The position numbers were made by a program, and so were the translations under genes. Below the pieces are notes generated by a model. The model made no database searches. It was given only the letters and a program-made list of their open reading frames with translations, and was not told where the DNA came from. From positions 62,001 to 126,000 of the forward strand of contig NZ_FNET01000010.1 of assembly GCF_900100275.1 (NCBI RefSeq): a stretch of DNA of 64,000 nt, read 5' to 3'. The stretch's first letter is position 1; each line of letters opens with the position of its first letter. Shown here one piece after another: positions 61,043 to 64,000 of the stretch. Source of the DNA: Lentzea albidocapillata subsp. violacea (GTDB lineage: Bacteria > Actinomycetota > Actinomycetes > Mycobacteriales > Pseudonocardiaceae).

Positions 61043-62032
61043 TCACGGCAGGACCTGGATCTTGCGGCCGACACCGGCCTTGAACTGGTCCAACGCCCCG
61101 GCGTAACCGTCCAGCGGCACCCTGTCACTGATGAAGATCTCGGGGTCGAGCACTCCGGTCGCGAACAGGTCCGCCGCCCGTTCGAACGAGTGCAGCACCG
61201 CCATCGAGCCGGTGATGGTGATCTCCTGGTTGTAGATCTTGTACGGCTCGATGGTCACGCGGGCCGAGTAATCGGAGACTCCGAACTGGAGGAACGTGCC
61301 TCCCTTCGCGACCCGGCCGAGTCCGTCCTGGATGGCCTTCTCGTTGCCGGTGGCGTCGATGACGACGTCCCAGCCCTGCGGCCGGTCCAGCTCGTCCGCG
61401 GAGGCCGCCACGCCCGTGACGCCGAGCTGGACGGCGGTCTTCAGGCGCTCCTCGTTGAGGTCCACGACCTCGATGGACGACGCGCCGGTCAGCTTGCCGA
61501 GCTGCAGCATCATCAGGCCCATCGTGCCCGAGCCGTAGATCAGCACCCGGGACGCCAGCTGCGACCGCAGCACGTCGTAGCCGCGCACCGCGCACGACAG
61601 CGGCTCGATCAGCGCCGCGTCCTCGGTCCGCACGTGGTCCGGCAGCTTCACGCAGTTCGCCACGGGAGCCACCGCGAACTCCGCCGCGCCACCGGCCGTC
61701 GTGACGCCGATGGCCGCCCAGCGTTCGCAGAGATTGTTCTTGCCGGAGCGGCACATCCGGCACTCGTAGCAGTAGAGCGACGGGTCGACAGCGACTCGGT
61801 CACCTACGGAAAGCTCGCTCACCTGCGAGCCGATCTCGACGATCGTGCCGGCGAACTCGTGGCCCGGCACGACCGGCAGGGTGGGAGCGAACTCGCCCTG
61901 CAGGATGTGCAGGTCCGTACCGCACAGCCCGCAGGCAGCCACGTCGACGACCACTTCGCGGGGACCGCACTTCGGATCGTCCACAGTGGTCACTTCGACG
62001 GACCCGACGCCGGTGATCACTGCTGCTTTCAC
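61043..62032 (-). CDS. Zinc-dependent polyol/sorbitol dehydrogenase
   Basis: A 329-residue zinc MDR dehydrogenase: catalytic zinc Cys in ACGLCGTDLH and His/Glu in VPGHEFAG, a structural zinc lobe CYECRMCRSGKNNLC, and the Rossmann VLIYGSGTMGLMMLQLGKLTGA. These features fit L-iditol/sorbitol or related polyol dehydrogenases. GTG 62032 overlaps the permease stop by 4 bp, so it is the last gene of the transport operon and probably oxidises the imported polyol. Confidence 0.92.
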   Translation of the reverse strand: MKAAVITGVGSVEVTTVDDPKCGPREVVVDVAACGLCGTDLHILQGEFAPTLPVVPGHEFAGTIVEIGSQVSELSVGDRVAVDPSLYCYECRMCRSGKNNLCERWAAIGVTTAGGAAEFAVAPVANCVKLPDHVRTEDAALIEPLSCAVRGYDVLRSQLASRVLIYGSGTMGLMMLQLGKLTGASSIEVVDLNEERLKTAVQLGVTGVAASADELDRPQGWDVVIDATGNEKAIQDGLGRVAKGGTFLQFGVSDYSARVTIEPYKIYNQEITITGSMAVLHSFERAADLFATGVLDPEIFISDRVPLDGYAGALDQFKAGVGRKIQVLP

Positions 62033-62844
62033 TTGACTGCTCCCAACGAAAGGCCCTGGACGAGCTTGTCCTGGGCGGCGAACCCGGCGATGAGCACCGG
62101 CAGCGAGACCACGACCGCGGCCGCGCACACCTTCGCCAGGAACAGGCCCTGGGAGGTGACGAACCCGGTCAGGTACACGGGCGCGGTACCGGCGACGACA
62201 CCGGTCAGCACCCGTGCGAAGAGCAGCTCGTTCCAGCTGAAGATGAAGCAGATCAACGCCGTCGCCGCGATGCCGGGCATCGCGATCGGTGCCACCACCC
62301 GGCGCAGCGTCGTGACCAGCCCGGCGCCGTCGATCGAGGCCGCCTCCAGGATCTCCTTGGGGACCTCGGCGAGGAACGAGCGCATGAGCCACACCGCGAT
62401 CGGCAGGTTCATCGAGCAGTACAGCAGCGTGAGGAACGAGATGTTGTCGAGCATCCCGGAGAACTGCGCGATCAGGTAGATCGGCAGCAGTGCCGCGACG
62501 ACCGGCATCATCTTGGTGGACAGGAAGAAGAACAGGACGTCCGTCCACTTCTCCACCGGCTTGATCGACAACGCGTACGCGGCCGGGATCGCCAGCAGCA
62601 GCACGATGATCGTCGATCCGATCGAGGCGCTGAACGAGTTGATCAGCGGCGGCCACGCGCCGGCGTCGAAGAACTCGGCGTAGCCGTCCAGCGTCAGCGG
62701 TGCCATGAGGGACGGCGGGTTCGTGGCCGCGTCCGACTCACTGTGCAGCGAGGTCAGGAACATCCAGGCCACCGGTGCGAAGAACACAAGGCCGGAGAAC
62801 CAGGCGAGCACACCCCAGCCGTGTCCAATCCACTTGGGATTCAT
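62029..62844 (-). CDS. ABC sugar/polyol transporter permease (MalG-like)
   Basis: A 271-residue inner-membrane permease with six helices and the EAA loop LEAASIDGAGLVTTLRRVVAPIAMPGI, which contacts the ATPase. The N-terminal GVLAWFSGLVFFAPVAWMFLTSLHSESDA is typical of the MalG/SmoG half. AGGAG precedes ATG 62844. It overlaps the partner permease gene by 4 bp. Confidence 0.95.
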   Translation of the reverse strand: MNPKWIGHGWGVLAWFSGLVFFAPVAWMFLTSLHSESDAATNPPSLMAPLTLDGYAEFFDAGAWPPLINSFSASIGSTIIVLLLAIPAAYALSIKPVEKWTDVLFFFLSTKMMPVVAALLPIYLIAQFSGMLDNISFLTLLYCSMNLPIAVWLMRSFLAEVPKEILEAASIDGAGLVTTLRRVVAPIAMPGIAATALICFIFSWNELLFARVLTGVVAGTAPVYLTGFVTSQGLFLAKVCAAAVVVSLPVLIAGFAAQDKLVQGLSLGAVK

Positions 62845-63770
62845 CGCTTCTCCTCCTTGAACAGCGAGGACACCGTGCGCAGCGCGAACGTCGCGATGAT
62901 GATCGACCCCGCCACCACGATCACGCCGGCTGCGGAGGCCTCGCCGTACTCGTGGGCCTGGTAGAAGGTCTGGTAGATCATGTACGGCAGGTTCGCCGTG
63001 CCCAGGCCACCGGACGTGATCGTGAAGACCGCGTCGAAGTTCTGCACGATGTAGATCGACCCGAGCAGCCCGCCGAGCTCCAGGTACTGGCGCAGGTGCG
63101 GGAAAGTCAGGTAGCGGAAGATCTGGAACCCCGACGCGCCGTCGATCGTGGCGGCCTCGACGGGTTCCATCGGCTTGGACTGCAGGCCCGCCAGCAGGAT
63201 CAGCATCATGAACGGCGTCCACTGCCACACCAGCGACAGCACGACGGCGCTCATCGGCATGGTGCTGATCCAGTCCGGCTGGGCGTCGAAGCCCAGCCAG
63301 TTCAGGATTCCGTTGAACAGGCCGTACTCCGGGTTGTAGAGCACGTGCTTCCAGATCAGCGCCGCCGCCACCGGGACCACGAGGAACGGCGCGATGAGCA
63401 TGGTGCGCACGAACCCGCGGCCACGGAACTTCTTGTCCAGCAACAATGCGAGGCCCAGGCCGAGGACCAGGCTGATCAGCACCACCGACGCGGTCAGCAC
63501 GATCGTGTTGACGACCGACGAGCGCAGGTCGGGGTCGGTGAAGACGTTGACGTAGTTGTCGAACCCGGCGAACCCGCGGTTGGCCGGGTCGAGCGAGTTC
63601 CACTTCATGAACGAGATGACCAGCGTCGCCACGAACGGCAGCTGCGTCACGATGATCAGGAAGATGAGCGCGGGCAGCAGGGGCGCCCGCCGCGTCCACT
63701 TCGAGTAGCCCCTGCGGGGGACGGGAGGCGGCCGGTCCACCGCCGGCCGCTCCCTCGTCATGACAGCCAT
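62841..63770 (-). CDS. ABC sugar/polyol transporter permease (MalF-like)
   Basis: A 309-residue permease with six to seven helices: a Pro-rich N-terminal tail, LLPALIFLIIVTQLPFVATLVISF, and the EAA loop VEAATIDGASGFQIFRYLTFPHLRQYL. It pairs with the downstream permease to form the channel of a CUT1-type importer, as in sorbitol/mannitol systems. The ATG at 63770 or 63761 is the start. It lies one base after the substrate-binding protein gene. Confidence 0.95.
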   Translation of the reverse strand: MAVMTRERPAVDRPPPVPRRGYSKWTRRAPLLPALIFLIIVTQLPFVATLVISFMKWNSLDPANRGFAGFDNYVNVFTDPDLRSSVVNTIVLTASVVLISLVLGLGLALLLDKKFRGRGFVRTMLIAPFLVVPVAAALIWKHVLYNPEYGLFNGILNWLGFDAQPDWISTMPMSAVVLSLVWQWTPFMMLILLAGLQSKPMEPVEAATIDGASGFQIFRYLTFPHLRQYLELGGLLGSIYIVQNFDAVFTITSGGLGTANLPYMIYQTFYQAHEYGEASAAGVIVVAGSIIIATFALRTVSSLFKEEKR

Positions 63771-63771
63771 G

Positions 63772-64000
63772 TCACTGTCCCTTGTACTTCGCGGCGACCT
63801 TCTCGGCGAGTCCCTGGCCGTTGTCGAGCGCCTCGTCCACCGTCACCGCGCCCGCGATCGCCGAGCTGATCTGCTGCGACACCTGGGTGCCGAGGTCGGT
63901 GAACTCGGGGATGCCGACGAACTGGATGCCGGGCGCCGGGCGTTCCTGCACACCGGGGTTCAACGGCTTCGCGCTCTTGATCGCGGCCTCGGCCATCGCG
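63772..64000 (-). CDS. ABC transporter substrate-binding protein, C-terminal end (truncated by window)
   Basis: Only the C-terminal 75 or so residues lie in the window; the gene runs off the right edge. The visible part, including IPEFTDLGTQVSQQISSAIAG and VDEALDNGQGLAEKVAAKYKG, matches the final helices of CUT1 sugar/polyol binding lipoproteins. It is the first visible gene of a minus-strand operon with two permeases and a polyol dehydrogenase. No ATPase gene is present. Confidence 0.88.
   Translation of the reverse strand, partial: AMAEAAIKSAKPLNPGVQERPAPGIQFVGIPEFTDLGTQVSQQISSAIAGAVTVDEALDNGQGLAEKVAAKYKGQ

Overview
The window is GC-rich (about 70%), tightly packed actinobacterial chromosome with many GTG/TTG starts and 1-4 bp stop/start overlaps. 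A geosmin-type terpene synthase, a conservon-like signalling operon, an AfsR-like NB-ARC/TPR regulator, a DUF5753/DUF397 pair, DinB/mycothiol-transferase-like proteins, FurA-KatG and a DUF222-HNH (13E12-type) gene point to a filamentous actinomycete, most likely of the Pseudonocardiaceae (Lentzea/Saccharothrix/Actinosynnema-like). That placement is inferred from gene content only. I see no rRNA, CRISPR array, IS element, prophage or integrase; one decayed tRNA-like sequence is present.

Layout. 0-11.6 kb: DedA, furA-katG, a MocR regulator that shares a CATG start with an EamA exporter, small enzymes (YjbR-like, VOC, SDR, a class A beta-lactamase-like lipoprotein), a membrane protein + XRE regulator + MDR dehydrogenase operon, and an amidohydrolase. 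11.6-20.5 kb, the most interesting block: a stand-alone GTP cyclohydrolase II variant, a creatininase-family hydrolase, a RibD/ArfC-type reductase, a degenerate PTPS-like protein, an MDR dehydrogenase, a GT4 glycosyltransferase, a methyltransferase, a flippase-like membrane protein, a CDP-alcohol phosphatidyltransferase, DoxX and a membrane sulfatase-fold protein. The first three match the archaeal ArfA-ArfB-ArfC steps from GTP to a ribitylaminopyrimidine. I infer an undescribed GTP-derived, probably membrane-linked metabolite. 20.5-29.5 kb: two DinB proteins, MFS, PAP2, a two-component system, an ActP/DUF485 acetate-type symporter and an OFA-family MFS carrier with its small subunit. 29.5-36 kb: conservon genes A-B-C without the GTPase, a nitroreductase and an AfsR-like regulator. 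36-48 kb: Uma2 nuclease, geosmin synthase, FAD monooxygenase, GH20 hexosaminidase with a DasR-like site, PfkB kinase, SurE, an OhrR-like regulator operon, GT2, an aminotransferase and a secreted PI-PLC-like protein. 48-54.7 kb: cold-shock protein, a methionine-salvage operon led by an acyl-CoA-dehydrogenase-like flavoprotein, a Tat-exported PL7-like protein behind a strong DasR-like site, and an asparaginase. 54.7-64 kb: a 68-69 bp tandem repeat, the HNH gene with a LexA-like box, the DUF5753/DUF397 pair, a radical-SAM-like protein without its cluster cysteines, a NarL-type two-component system, and a polyol dehydrogenase/ABC operon running off the right edge.

Regulatory sequence is unusually readable. 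There are two DasR-type palindromes, one SOS-type box, a three-turn direct repeat over the MocR/EamA start, paired inverted repeats before the XRE operon, and several perfect long-stem terminators. Starts were chosen from Shine-Dalgarno position, overlap with the upstream stop and where family similarity begins.
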